Shown: positions 9,184 through 20,417, counted from the stretch's first letter. The stretch is 64,000 nucleotides of DNA from Herbaspirillum seropedicae (GCF_001040945.1 NZ_CP011930.1:1897696-1961695); one strand, 5' to 3'. Program-made: numbers and translations. The notes: generated from the sequence alone by a model not told the origin.

Positions 9184-9213
9184 AAAAAAAGGCCGGAGAA
9201 CTGGACTCCGGCC
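9184..9213 (-). terminator. Rho-independent terminator of dadA
   Basis: GGCCGGAG (9191-9198) pairs with CTCCGGCC (9206-9213). On the minus strand the stem is followed by seven T. It lies 40 bases past the dadA stop. On the plus strand the same stem could also end the receptor transcript. Confidence 0.85.
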
Positions 9214-9252
9214 AAGCATTCTGCGAGGGATGCAGAAGAAACTATTTCATCC

Positions 9253-10554
9253 TCATGCGCCCGCCAGGCGCGGCGTCTGCGCGCGACCGCCGGAGGAGAG
9301 GTAGCGCTCCACCGACAGGTCTTCGTGGGCAATGGCCGGACGACGACCCGAGATCAGGTCGGCCAGCAACTGCCCCGAGCCGCAGGACATGGTCCAGCCC
9401 AGGGTGCCATGGCCGGTGTTGATGTAGAGATTGGAGACCGGCGTGGCGCCGACCACTGGGGTGCCGTCCGGGGTCATCGGGCGCAGGCCGGTCCAGAAGC
9501 TGGCCTGGGCGGTGTCGCCGGCGCCCGGGAAGAGGTCGTTGACCACCAGCTCCAGCGTGGCGCGGCGCTTGGCCTTCAAGGCGGTGTCGTAACCGACGAT
9601 CTCGGCCATGCCGCCCACGCGGATGCGGTCATCGAAGCGGGTCACGGCGATCTTGTAGGTTTCGTCCAGGATGGTCGAGACCGGGGCCGCCGAGGCGTCG
9701 GTGATGGGGACGGTGATGGAGTAGCCCTTGAGCGGATAGACCGGGATGGCCGGCAGGCCCGGCACCTCGCCCAGCAGCTGCGGCGAATACGATCCCAGCG
9801 CCACCACATAGCTGTCCGCCTGCACCAGTTCCTTGCCACACACCACGCCAGCGATCTTGCCGCCGGCCATGGCCAGCGCATCGATGTCCACGCCGTAGCG
9901 GAACTTCACGCCGATCTGTTCTGCCATCGTCGCCAGCCGGGTGGTGAAGAGCTGGCAATCGCCAGTCTCGTCATTGGGCAGGCGCAGGCCGCCGGTGAGC
10001 TTGTCGCGCACCTTGGCCAGCGCCGGTTCGGCATTGCCCAACTGGTCCGGGGTCAGCAGTTCGAAGGGAACGCCGGCTTCCTTGAGCACGGCGATATCCT
10101 TGGCCGCGCCTTCCAACTGCTCCTGGCTGCGGAACAGTTGCAGGGTGCCTTGCTGGCGGCCTTCATAGGGAATGCCGACGTCGGCACGCAGGTCGCGCAG
10201 GCAGTCGCGGCTGTATTCGGCCAGGCGCACCATGCGTTCCTTGTTGACGGCGTAACGCTCGGCATTGCAGTTGCGCAGCATCTGCCACATCCAGCGCAGC
10301 TGGTTGAAGCTGCCGTCGAGGCGGATGGCCAGCGGGGCGTGCTCCTGGAACATCCACTTGATGGCCTTCAACGGAATGCCCGGGGCGGCCCAGGGCGATG
10401 CATAACCCGGGGAGATCTGGCCGGCGTTGCCGAACGAGGTTTCCAGCGCCGGGCCGGGCTGGCGGTCCAGCACGGTGACGTCGTGGCCGGCGCGGGCCAG
10501 ATACCAGGCGCTGGTGACGCCGATGACACCGCTTCCAAGAATGACCACACGCAT
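9253..10554 (-). CDS. dadA: D-amino acid dehydrogenase (FAD-dependent, DadA)
   Basis: DadA is a membrane-associated flavoprotein that oxidatively deaminates D-amino acids such as D-alanine to 2-keto acids and feeds electrons to the quinone pool. The 433-residue protein begins with the Rossmann dinucleotide motif ([17 protein letters not shown], residues 7-23) and shows typical DadA blocks, including [14 protein letters not shown] and [17 protein letters not shown] near the C-terminus. It is divergent from an Lrp-type regulator, as in the dad loci of other proteobacteria, where an Lrp-family protein induces dadA in response to L-alanine. No alanine racemase gene is adjacent. Confidence 0.95.
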   Translation of the reverse strand: MRVVILGSGVIGVTSAWYLARAGHDVTVLDRQPGPALETSFGNAGQISPGYASPWAAPGIPLKAIKWMFQEHAPLAIRLDGSFNQLRWMWQMLRNCNAERYAVNKERMVRLAEYSRDCLRDLRADVGIPYEGRQQGTLQLFRSQEQLEGAAKDIAVLKEAGVPFELLTPDQLGNAEPALAKVRDKLTGGLRLPNDETGDCQLFTTRLATMAEQIGVKFRYGVDIDALAMAGGKIAGVVCGKELVQADSYVVALGSYSPQLLGEVPGLPAIPVYPLKGYSITVPITDASAAPVSTILDETYKIAVTRFDDRIRVGGMAEIVGYDTALKAKRRATLELVVNDLFPGAGDTAQASFWTGLRPMTPDGTPVVGATPVSNLYINTGHGTLGWTMSCGSGQLLADLISGRRPAIAHEDLSVERYLSSGGRAQTPRLAGA

Positions 10555-10735
10555 GCTGACTCCCCGTTTTGAAATGTTGACGCTGCCAAGTGCTGTTGAA
10601 ACAGATGAAATAGATGAATTGGTCGATTGGCAGAAGATTCAGCTATGATAGGAGCGAATATGTAGTGTTTGTTCACGTATTTATCCGGTGTTTTATGAAG
10701 TTTTCTTGTAAAGCGCCCCGAAACAGGAAAATCTC

Positions 10736-11224
10736 ATGAGAACTCAGCAACAGTCCGTCCGTACCCTGGACAAGCTCGATCACCGCATCCTGGCCGTGCT
10801 GCAAAAGGATGGCCGCATCTCCATGAAGGAGCTGGGCGAGCAGGTCGGGTTGTCGGTGACGCCCTGTATCGAGCGGGTCCGGCGCATGGAGCGCGATGGC
10901 GTCATCACCGGCTATTACGCCCGCGTCAATCCGGAGTCGCTGGGCGCGACGCTGCTGGTGTTCGTGGAGATCACGCTGAACCACAAGTCCGGCAACATGT
11001 TCGAGCAGTTCCGGCGCGAAGTGCTGCGCATCCCCGAGGTGCAGGAATGCCACCTGGTCTCGGGCGATTTCGACTACCTGATCAAGGCCCGTATCCGGGG
11101 CATGGCCGAATACCGCAAGCTGCTGGGGGACATCCTCTTGCAGTTGCCGGGGGCGGCGCAGTCCAAGAGCTATGTGGTGATGGAAGAGATCAAGGAAACC
11201 CTGGCGCTGCCGCTGGATGATTGA
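10736..11224 (+). CDS. Lrp/AsnC-family regulator, probable regulator of dadA
   Basis: This 162-residue protein has an N-terminal helix-turn-helix (about 13-62: LDKLDHRILAVLQKDGRIS, VTPCIERVRRMERDGVITGYYA) and a RAM effector domain (about 75-150, with SGDFDYLIKARI). It is closer to classic Lrp/BkdR than the protein encoded at 2208. It is divergent from dadA across a 181-base AT-richer gap, so it most likely controls D-amino acid use and may respond to L-alanine or leucine. Confidence 0.92.
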   Translation: MRTQQQSVRTLDKLDHRILAVLQKDGRISMKELGEQVGLSVTPCIERVRRMERDGVITGYYARVNPESLGATLLVFVEITLNHKSGNMFEQFRREVLRIPEVQECHLVSGDFDYLIKARIRGMAEYRKLLGDILLQLPGAAQSKSYVVMEEIKETLALPLDD

Positions 11225-11401
11225 GCGCCAAGACTGAGCGCAAAAGCGGTGCGGATAAAGCGGGGCCGGCGCGAGGGACGTTTGCGCGGGCAGGTTGACA
11301 AGCACTGTACTTGAATCGGCCGGATGCTCCTGTGCATTCCGGAGCCTGCCGGTGTGTCCTAGACTTCACCTACACTGGACTCCACTCCGACCCGAGACAT
11401 C

Positions 11402-13729
<2,328 letters not shown>

Positions 13730-13741
13730 AGGGAGGGCAGC

Positions 13742-14026
13742 ATGAGTGTGATTGACATGCCGGCCCAGCAAGATGCTGACCTGCAGGCGCGTGCACAGCA
13801 GATGGGCGTGCCGCCCGAGGTGCTGCTGATCGTCGAAACCCTGCAGGCCGATGCCGAGGAGAAGGAGGGCGGGGCGCTGTCGCTGGCGCGCCTGTCCAAG
13901 CGTACGCAATTGCGTATGAGCACCTTGCGGCGGTTTTTGTCGGCGCTGGAAGAGGCCGGCGTGGTGAAGGTCGAGATGAATGAGGATGGGACTGGCAGCG
14001 TTAGTTTGCTGGTGTCTCCTCAGTAA
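13742..14026 (+). CDS. Small winged-helix-like protein after the YdeP-type oxidoreductase
   Basis: This 94-residue protein has a GAAGGGAGG ribosome site just before the ATG and lies 12 bases after the oxidoreductase stop, so it is in the same transcript. The core (about 25-90) predicts a helix-turn-helix with a wing: ALSLARLSKRTQLRMSTLRR, then ALEEAGVVKVEM and a beta hairpin (GTGSVSLLV). This resembles ArsR/MarR-like winged helices. It could be a local regulator or an accessory protein of the molybdoenzyme. I do not recognise a named family. Confidence 0.75.
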   Translation: MSVIDMPAQQDADLQARAQQMGVPPEVLLIVETLQADAEEKEGGALSLARLSKRTQLRMSTLRRFLSALEEAGVVKVEMNEDGTGSVSLLVSPQ

Positions 14027-14048
14027 GTAAGTGCGGCGTGGGGCGCGT

Positions 14049-14154
14049 CTTCGATACGGCGCGCTGCGCCTACTCAGTCCGAACGGTTTTTTCTGTGCGT
14101 CGGTTCCACCAAAAACCGTTCGGACTGAGTAGGCGCGACAGCGCCGTATCGAAG
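14049..14154. repeat. Long two-part inverted repeat between convergent genes
   Basis: An inner 25-bp perfect stem (14067-14091 with 14111-14135) is flanked by an outer 14-bp perfect stem (14049-14062 with 14141-14154), with a 19-base loop and short unpaired 4- and 5-base gaps. The inner arm ends in TTTTT on each strand. It can act as a bidirectional terminator for the winged-helix gene (ends 14026) and the MocR gene (ends 14195). Its size and near-perfect symmetry fit a dispersed REP/BIME-like element. Confidence 0.85.
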
Positions 14155-14194
14155 CCTGTCCTGAGCTCGCCGAAGGGGCGCTCCGCACGCAAAT

Positions 14195-15637
14195 TCACCC
14201 CGCCAGTTCCTCCACCAGTTTCCCTACCAGTTTCAAGGCCTGCTCGGTCTCCTTGGACCAGGCATAGCTGTAGTTGAGTCGGATGAAATGACTGTAGCGG
14301 TTGGTCGCCGCAAAGATGCGTCCCGGCGCCACCGTGATCCCCAGCGCCAGGCTGCGGCGATACAACTCCATCGCATCGACCCCCTGCGGCAACTCCACCC
14401 ACAACACGTAACCACCTTGCGGTTCGGACACCTGCGTGCCAGCCGGGAAGAAGCGCAGCACGAAGTGCCGCATCATGTCGCGCTGCTGGGCAAAGGCGCG
14501 GCGCACCCGCCGCAGGTGGCGTTCGTAGCCGCCCTGGGTGAGGTATTCGGCAATGGCCCGTTGCGGGGCCGTCGGCGTGGCCAGGGTGTTGAGGAACTTG
14601 AGCTTTTCCACCTGCGCCCGGTAGCGGCCTGGCATGGCCCAGCCGATGCGATAGGCCGAGGTCAGGCTCTTGGAAAACGACGAGCAGTGCAGCACCAGGC
14701 CGTCGCGGTCGTAGTTCTTCAGCGAAGAGGGGTGGGCATTGCCGTAATACAGCTCGCTGTAGACAGCGTTTTCGATGACCGGCATCTGGTGCTGCTCGGC
14801 CAGGCGCACCAGCCTTTCCTTTTCGCTGTCCGGCATCTGGAAGCCCAGCGGATTCTGGAAGTTGGGCATCACCATGCAGGCAGCGATGGCTTGCGTCTTC
14901 ATCCGTTCTTCCAGCGCGCCCACGTCGATGCCGCGTTGCGGATCGGTCGGGATTTCCAGCGCCCGCATGCCCAGCCGCTCGATGGCGTGCAGCATGGCGT
15001 AGAAGGTCGGGGTCTCCACGGCAATGGTGTCGCCGGGGCGGGCCACGGCCTGCAGGCACAGATTGATGGCCTCGGTCGCACCGACGGTGATGACGATTTC
15101 CTCGGGGTCCACCTTCAGGCCGTTTTCCAGGTAACGCCGGGCGATCTGGCGCAGCAGTTCGGGGTGGCCCGGCGGCAGGTCGTCGAACACGCTGGACTGG
15201 CTGGCATGGCGGGCGATGCGCCCTGCATACTGGGCCAGCCGGTGCGAGGGAAACAGCGCCGGGTTAGGGTAGGGCGAACCCAGCGGCACGGTGCCGTCCT
15301 GCTGGATGGTCTTGAGCGTGGCCAGCACCAGCCGGCTCACATCGACCTCGGTCGATTCCTGCCAGGCCGGATGGTCTTCGCGCGAGGTGGTGCGCAGCGC
15401 CGGCTTGGGCGGCGCTTCGGGCTGTTCGCGCACGAAGTAGCCGGACTGCGGCTGGCTCTCGATGATGCCGCGGCTTTCCAGTAGTTCGTAGGCGCGCACC
15501 ACGGTGGTGACGCTGACCTTGTGCTGCTGGCTGGCGATGCGTACCGAAGCGATGCGCTCGCCCGGGCGCAGCACGCCGTCGCGGATGGAGGCCGCGAGCT
15601 GGTCGGCAAATTGTTTGTAAAGAGGCGTGACGGCCAT
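14195..15637 (-). CDS. MocR-type GntR/aminotransferase-fold regulator
   Basis: This 480-residue protein has an N-terminal GntR winged helix (about 1-75, with HKVSVTTVVRAYELLESRGIIES) joined to a fold-type I aminotransferase domain. The PLP-binding lysine motif is SSFSKSLTSAYRIGW, and NFQNPLG precedes it. In the block VIENAVYSELYYG the aspartate that normally contacts the PLP ring nitrogen (D-x-Y) is replaced by Ala. The region before the domain has a linker rich in Pro and Glu. It is divergent from a glutathione S-transferase gene 58 bases away, a plausible target. MocR proteins usually sense PLP or an amino-acid adduct. Confidence 0.93.
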   Translation of the reverse strand: MAVTPLYKQFADQLAASIRDGVLRPGERIASVRIASQQHKVSVTTVVRAYELLESRGIIESQPQSGYFVREQPEAPPKPALRTTSREDHPAWQESTEVDVSRLVLATLKTIQQDGTVPLGSPYPNPALFPSHRLAQYAGRIARHASQSSVFDDLPPGHPELLRQIARRYLENGLKVDPEEIVITVGATEAINLCLQAVARPGDTIAVETPTFYAMLHAIERLGMRALEIPTDPQRGIDVGALEERMKTQAIAACMVMPNFQNPLGFQMPDSEKERLVRLAEQHQMPVIENAVYSELYYGNAHPSSLKNYDRDGLVLHCSSFSKSLTSAYRIGWAMPGRYRAQVEKLKFLNTLATPTAPQRAIAEYLTQGGYERHLRRVRRAFAQQRDMMRHFVLRFFPAGTQVSEPQGGYVLWVELPQGVDAMELYRRSLALGITVAPGRIFAATNRYSHFIRLNYSYAWSKETEQALKLVGKLVEELAG

Positions 15638-15695
15638 GGGGCGGGTTTCTTGATGGTGTTAGAGTTGTTGCCTCGCATTTTACAAGGACCGCGCC

Positions 15696-16367
15696 ATGAT
15701 CACCGTGCATCACCTGAACAACTCCCGCTCCCAGCGCGTGCTGTGGCTGCTGGAAGAGCTGGGGCTGGACTACGAGATCAAGTTCTACCAGCGCGACCCC
15801 AAGACCATGCTGGCCCCGCCGGAGCTGCTGAAGGTGCATCCGCTGGGCAAGTCGCCGGTCATCACCGATGGCGAGCTGACGGTGGCCGAGTCCGGCAACA
15901 TCATCGAATACCTGCTGGAACGCTACGGCGCCCACAGCGGCCTCCTGCCCGCGTCCGGGACGCCAGAGCGCCTGCGTTACCGCTACTGGCTGCACTTCGC
16001 CGAGGGATCGGCGATGCCTTGGCTGGTGATGCAACTGATCTTCGCCAAGATGCCCAAGGCGGTGCCGACGCTGATCCGCCCGATCGCCAGGATGCTGGCC
16101 GAAGGCATGCGCAGCCGCGTGGTGGCGCCGCAGCAAGAGCGCCAGTTACGCTTCATGGAGGACGAGCTGGGCCAGCAGGGCTGGTTTGCCGGGGCGCAGT
16201 TCAGCGGGGCCGACATCCAGATGAGTTTCCCGGTGGAAGCCCTGCGCGCCCGTGGCGGCCTGGATGGACGTTATCCCAACCTGCTCAAGTACCTCGAGGC
16301 CATCCATGCCCGTCCCGCCTACCAGCGGGCGCTGGAAAAGGGCGGTCCCTACGAATTGCTGCGCTGA
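15696..16367 (+). CDS. Glutathione S-transferase
   Basis: This 223-residue cytosolic protein has an N-terminal thioredoxin-like domain (about 1-80, with NSRSQRVLWLLEELGLDYEIKFY, then HPLGKSPVITDG and AESGNIIEYL, the glutathione-binding cis-Pro and ESG motifs) and an all-helical C-terminal domain. Ser in the N-SRS segment is the likely catalytic residue, as in bacterial theta-like or beta-like GSTs. It is divergent from the MocR regulator, which may control it. The substrate is unknown. Confidence 0.93.
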   Translation: MITVHHLNNSRSQRVLWLLEELGLDYEIKFYQRDPKTMLAPPELLKVHPLGKSPVITDGELTVAESGNIIEYLLERYGAHSGLLPASGTPERLRYRYWLHFAEGSAMPWLVMQLIFAKMPKAVPTLIRPIARMLAEGMRSRVVAPQQERQLRFMEDELGQQGWFAGAQFSGADIQMSFPVEALRARGGLDGRYPNLLKYLEAIHARPAYQRALEKGGPYELLR

Positions 16368-16492
16368 GGACGTCCGGGCCGGCGCGCCTGATACCGGGCC
16401 AGGGGACAAGGATGCGCCGGGTTTGACGCGATTTGCCTTTTCTCCCTGTTGCAGGAGAGAATGTCACGTCAAATCATTGAGATAAGAACAAC

Positions 16493-17821
16493 ATGAGCAT
16501 ATTCACCAGTCTGCTGCTGATCCTGCTCCTGGTCGTGGTCAGCGCCTTTCTTTCCTGCGCCGAGATTTCCATTGCCGCCTCGCGCAAGATCCGCCTGGAA
16601 ATGATGTCCAAGGAAGGCGTACACAATGCCGACCGCGTCCTGTCCCTGCAGGCGCAACCGGGCAATTTCTTCACCGTCGTCCAGATCGGCCTGAACGCCG
16701 TCGCCATCCTCGGCGGTGTGGTGGGCGAACCCGCCCTCACGCCCCACATGCGCGAGATCATCAGCAGCTTCTATATCGGTCCCTGGCTGGAAAACGCCAG
16801 CTTCGCCATGTCTTTCCTGGTGGTGACGGCCTTCTTCATCCTCTTTGCCGACCTCATGCCCAAGCGCCTGGCCATGGTGGCGCCGGAGCGCGCAGCGGTG
16901 GCGCTGGTCAAGCCCATGTTGCTGCTGGAGACGCTGTTCAAGCCCCTGGTGTGGTTCTTCAACAGCCTGTCGAAATGGATCTTCACCCTGTTCGGCCTGC
17001 CGCAGGTGCGCCAGGAAGTGATCACGCCCAACGAGATCCACGCCATGGTCGATGCCGGCGCCCAGGCCGGCGTGCTGCTCACGCAGGAGCATCACCTGAT
17101 CGAAAACGTGTTCGAGCTGGAAAGCCGTTACGTACCCTCGGCCATGACGCCGCGCGACAGCATCGTCTACTTCCTGCTCACCGATAGCGAGGCGACGATA
17201 CGCCAGAAGATCATCGACCATCCGCACTCGCGCTTCCTGGTCTGCGATGGTCACATCGATGCCGTGCTGGGCTATATCGACAGCAAGGATGTGCTCAAGC
17301 GCCTGCTCAAGGGCGAACAGTTCTCGCTGGCCGACAAAGGCCTGGTGCATCCTCCGCTGTCTATTCCCGACAGCCTGAACTTGTGGGAAGTGCTGGAGCG
17401 GATGAAGGCCATGGATGAAGACCTGGCCATCGTCGTCAACGAATATGCGCTGGTGGTGGGCATCATCAGCATCACCGATGTCACCGGCGTGCTCATGGGC
17501 AATCTGCTGGCCATCACCGAAGAAGAGCAGCAGATCGTGCGGCGCGACGAGAATTCCTGGCTCATGGATGGCTTGACGCCCTTGAACGACGTCATGAGCG
17601 AGCTCGACATCGATGAATATCCCAACCCGGTGGGCTATGAGACCTTGTCGGGCTTCATCATGTACATGCTGCGCAAGATTCCCAAGAAGACCGATTTCGT
17701 GCTCTTTGCCGAATTCAAGTTCGAGGTGGTCGATATCGAAGGCAATCGCATCAACCAGTTGCTGGTGACCCGTTTCAAGCAGGACAAGAGCGAGAAGGAC
17801 GCAGCGCCGCTTCGGGATTGA
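16493..17821 (+). CDS. ytfL: CNNM/CorC-type membrane protein with CBS domains (YtfL-like)
   Basis: This 442-residue inner-membrane protein has a DUF21/CNNM transmembrane domain (about 1-190, with the characteristic SCAEISIAASRKIRLE and FADLMPKRLAM), a CBS pair (about 205-335) and a C-terminal CorC/HlyC transporter-associated domain (about 350-430, with DENSWLMDGLTPLNDV and ETLSGFIMYMLRKIPKKTD). It matches E. coli YtfL (447 residues), which has been reported as a polyamine exporter (PaeA). Other family members move Mg2+ or Co2+. It is monocistronic and is followed by a candidate small RNA. Confidence 0.88.
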   Translation: MSIFTSLLLILLLVVVSAFLSCAEISIAASRKIRLEMMSKEGVHNADRVLSLQAQPGNFFTVVQIGLNAVAILGGVVGEPALTPHMREIISSFYIGPWLENASFAMSFLVVTAFFILFADLMPKRLAMVAPERAAVALVKPMLLLETLFKPLVWFFNSLSKWIFTLFGLPQVRQEVITPNEIHAMVDAGAQAGVLLTQEHHLIENVFELESRYVPSAMTPRDSIVYFLLTDSEATIRQKIIDHPHSRFLVCDGHIDAVLGYIDSKDVLKRLLKGEQFSLADKGLVHPPLSIPDSLNLWEVLERMKAMDEDLAIVVNEYALVVGIISITDVTGVLMGNLLAITEEEQQIVRRDENSWLMDGLTPLNDVMSELDIDEYPNPVGYETLSGFIMYMLRKIPKKTDFVLFAEFKFEVVDIEGNRINQLLVTRFKQDKSEKDAAPLRD

Positions 17822-17841
17822 TGTTTTTCAGAGTTTTCTTA

Positions 17842-17870
17842 TTTTCACTCCTCGCTGCTTAAAAGATACT
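17842..17870 (+). promoter_or_regulatory. Promoter-like boxes before the candidate small RNA
   Basis: TTTTCA (17842-17847) and GATACT (17865-17870) each match four of six sigma-70 consensus positions with an exact 17-base spacer. They place the start near 17877, exactly where the first stem of the predicted RNA begins. Confidence 0.4.
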
Positions 17871-17876
17871 TCGATC

Positions 17877-18009
17877 GGTCGTCTGCTCGTGATACTGGTA
17901 CGCGGGGAAAGCAGGCGACCAATGTCGTAAAGGTAGCAAGTGAGTAAGTAGTAACGTAGCAGAGGTAGTCGTGGGTAAAGCCCGCATCCGAAAGGATGCG
18001 GGCTTTTTT
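17877..18009 (+). ncRNA. Candidate small structured RNA between ytfL and the GAF gene
   Basis: About 133 bases with no open frame of note. The 5' end GGTCGTCTGCT (17877-17887) pairs with AGCAGGCGACC (17910-17920), 11 bp with one G-U pair. A less structured middle follows, and the 3' end is a 13-bp GNRA-loop hairpin (17977-17989 with 17994-18006, loop GAAA) running into a T tract. Promoter-like boxes lie at the right distance upstream. It is not a 4.5S, 6S or tmRNA that I recognise. Alternatively it is only the 3' UTR of ytfL. Confidence 0.4.
17977..18009 (+). terminator. Strong Rho-independent terminator
   Basis: AAAGCCCGCATCC (17977-17989), GAAA loop, GGATGCGGGCTTT (17994-18006), then further T. 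It ends either the ytfL transcript or the candidate small RNA. Confidence 0.9.
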
Positions 18010-18521
18010 GTTGCGCCTTCACTTCAGGCCATGGCTGCCTGCGGGCAACCTTGCAGCCGTGCTGCCTTGCTGCCATGGTGCCTTGGCGCCGACCATGGGG
18101 CGTTGCTTTTCTTATTCTCCTTTTGGTATTTGTATATTCTGTATTTATTGGTGATATCTGTGATTATTTGTCACAATATCACTAGAAATCTCAAAATATA
18201 GCAGATTTTAGTTGTATTTTTGATTCCAAAAAGTATTAAAAGTAAAAAATATTAAAGTTTTTCCGCAATCAGTCTATAATTTTTCCAACAGCTTATCGGT
18301 GTTGTTGCCACGCAGGATCACGACGCCTTGGGGTCACGGACAAAGGCGTTGCGAGAGGAGGCTGTGCCAAGCGCGGGATCTTGGACGTTGGGTGCAGGGC
18401 GCCGGCGGTCGAACGATGCGCTTGAGCGGCGTCCTCGTCGAGGCAGGGACCGGTTATCCACCGGTCCGGCTTTGATTGAAGTGAGCGTTGGCAAATGGGG
18501 AACGCGCTTACATAAATAAAA
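18010..18521. other. Intergenic region upstream of the GAF gene
   Basis: About 510 bases with no convincing gene. The stretch 18110-18290 is strikingly AT-rich for this genome. A TATAAT box is at 18275-18280, with only a weak -35 (TTAAAG at 18252-18257), and would start a leader of about 230 bases. Inside the leader is a hairpin, GGACCGG (18447-18453) with CCGGTCC (18461-18467). Confidence 0.5.
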
Positions 18522-18965
18522 ATGAATGACATGCAATCTGAAGAGCGATTCCGGCGGCTGAACTGGCTAGCTAGCGAATTGCTCGATGTACCGATGTCGT
18601 TGATTGGACTTGTTGCTTCCGAGACCGTGATTTGGCACGGCCCGGTCGGCCTGCATGTCGAAGAAACCACTCGGCCCTGTGCTTTTGTCGAGCACACGCT
18701 GCTGCACGAGGGTGTTTTTCTCGTGCCGGATGCGAGCAAGGATCCACGTTTCAGCGACCACAGTCTGGTCACGGGAGCGCCGTTCGTGCGCTGCTTTGCC
18801 GGCATGCGCTTGCGCTTGAATAACGGTGTCGTCTTCGGCGCGCTGTGCGTGATGGATACCGAGCCGCGCATTTTCCGCGCCCGTGAAATACGGACTTTCG
18901 AGGGCTTGGCGCAGATCGCCGAGGATATTTATCGCCTGTTTCTGTTTGAACGCCAATCCCATTAG
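18522..18965 (+). CDS. Stand-alone GAF-domain protein
   Basis: This 147-residue protein is almost entirely one GAF domain, from FRRLNWLASELLDVPMSLI to FGALCVMDTEPRIF and a final helix. It is clearly a paralogue of the GAF domains in the proteins encoded at 21482-22225, 41661-42413 and 39841-41637, sharing the LASELLD, LVTGAPF and LCVxDTEPR blocks. Unlike the HTH-GAF pair it has no DNA-binding domain. It probably senses a small ligand or redox state and passes the signal by protein contact. The start may be here or at the next ATG (18531), because no strong ribosome site is visible. Confidence 0.8.
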   Translation: MNDMQSEERFRRLNWLASELLDVPMSLIGLVASETVIWHGPVGLHVEETTRPCAFVEHTLLHEGVFLVPDASKDPRFSDHSLVTGAPFVRCFAGMRLRLNNGVVFGALCVMDTEPRIFRAREIRTFEGLAQIAEDIYRLFLFERQSH

Positions 18966-19033
18966 CCAGCACGCCAGCCTGTCCTTGACCATCATTGCTC
19001 GCTCCAGAAGATCACACGTACACATCATTGACC

Positions 19034-20362
19034 ATGCTCCCGGATATCTCGCCATCGCGGCTTGCCGCCGTACCATTTGACGCCAGGGCCGCGCGCCCGG
19101 GTGTCAAGGATGGTTTCGGCAATTTGTTGGACGAAGAAACCGGATATGCCAGAGGCAGGATCCTCCGTTCCCATGTGGAGGAAATGCGCAGATTCAATTA
19201 CGGGCAGCGTCTCGCCGCAGAGAGATTGCGGCTGTTCGGCGAGACCTCCATCGGCGTATTTGGCGGCCATGCCGGGGACTTTTCCCTGAGTCAGGGAGAT
19301 ACACGGACCTGGTGCGAGGAGTGGCTCGGCCCCAGCCGCATGGAGCGGCAGTTCCAGAATGCCGCCAGGATCCATCTGGGGGGCGATGACCAAGCCCGGG
19401 CAGCGCTGTTCAATCGCACCTCGGCAGGGATCATCACCGCCATCGCCGCCCTGGCCGGCCATGGGATCGTGATGTCATTGCTGCCGCCAGAGGGCCGTTC
19501 GCACGCCTCGGTACGTCGTGGCGCGGCTCTGGCCAATGCCCGCTTGCATGAGCACACGGCGCAACAGAACTGGCAGCAGTCCATCGAGCGCGTCAGGCCG
19601 GACCTGGTGGTCATCACGCCGGTCACGAGCGATCTGGACATCCTGCGCGATGACGGCATGCTCAACATGATCCAGATCGCCCATGCGGTCGGGGCCGTGG
19701 TGCTGGTTGATGACGCCTATGGCGCGCGCCTGCGTCCGGCCTTGTGCGATGGCGTCTCCGCGCTCTCGCTGGGGGCAGACCTGGTCATCACCAGTTGCGA
19801 CAAGGCAGGCCTGCATGGTCCGCGCGCCGGATTGATGGGCGGCGATGCCGCCGCGATCACCACCCTGCAGGCGCGTTCGCGTGAGTGGGGTACGGATGCG
19901 CGTGCGCCGACCATGGCCGGTGTGCTGCGGGCATTGCAGGCCTACACCTCGCTGCAGTTGATCAGCGAGGCTGCCTGCGGAAAGCGCTTGGCCGAGGCGG
20001 TCAGCCATGAACTCGGCGCCTGGGTCAGGCATAGCCCGCTCGGCGTCATGTTGGACGCGGAAGACTTGTTGCGCTACCTGCTGATGCAGCGGGATATGGA
20101 CGCCGGCTTCAGCGCGGCGGTCCCCTGCGAAGCCAGTGCGGCGGTCGGGATGATCCTGTTGCGTGAGTTTGGCATCCTCACTGCGCATTCCCATGGCGAT
20201 CCCGGCGGCAGCGCTGCCTTGCATCTCAAGCCCACCAGCAAGTCGCTGGCCCGTACCGGCGGCATTGTATCGGTGGTGCAGGCATTGCGCGAATCGCTGA
20301 AGGCGGTGGCGGCGGTGATTGATCAGGAGGATCGCTTGCGGGAACTGATCCTCGGTGAATAA
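19034..20362 (+). CDS. SelA-like PLP-dependent fold-type I enzyme
   Basis: From the ATG at 19034 this is 442 residues (a TTG at 18995 is an alternative). The PLP site is visible: an Asp in VVLVDDAYGAR and a Lys in SCDKAGLHGPRAGLMGG. The D-K-x-x-x-x-GPxAG form resembles selenocysteine synthase SelA and related fold-type I lyases and aminotransferases. An upstream block (NRTSAGIITAIAALAGHG) would bind the phosphate. No selB or selC lies nearby, so true SelA function is unlikely. It sits at the edge of the sensory island between a GAF gene and a 9-bp repeat. The reaction is unknown. Confidence 0.75.
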   Translation: MLPDISPSRLAAVPFDARAARPGVKDGFGNLLDEETGYARGRILRSHVEEMRRFNYGQRLAAERLRLFGETSIGVFGGHAGDFSLSQGDTRTWCEEWLGPSRMERQFQNAARIHLGGDDQARAALFNRTSAGIITAIAALAGHGIVMSLLPPEGRSHASVRRGAALANARLHEHTAQQNWQQSIERVRPDLVVITPVTSDLDILRDDGMLNMIQIAHAVGAVVLVDDAYGARLRPALCDGVSALSLGADLVITSCDKAGLHGPRAGLMGGDAAAITTLQARSREWGTDARAPTMAGVLRALQAYTSLQLISEAACGKRLAEAVSHELGAWVRHSPLGVMLDAEDLLRYLLMQRDMDAGFSAAVPCEASAAVGMILLREFGILTAHSHGDPGGSAALHLKPTSKSLARTGGIVSVVQALRESLKAVAAVIDQEDRLRELILGE

Positions 20363-20417
20363 GAGGGGACCAGCGCACGCGCTATCCGTCAATGGCGGTC
20401 CTGCAGAGGCGAGTCAT

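Noticed and set aside
17822..18009. Signal-recognition-particle RNA, 6S RNA or tmRNA
   Set aside because: The conserved SRP tetraloop region, the 6S central bubble and the tmRNA tag frame are all absent, so only an unnamed candidate RNA is reported.
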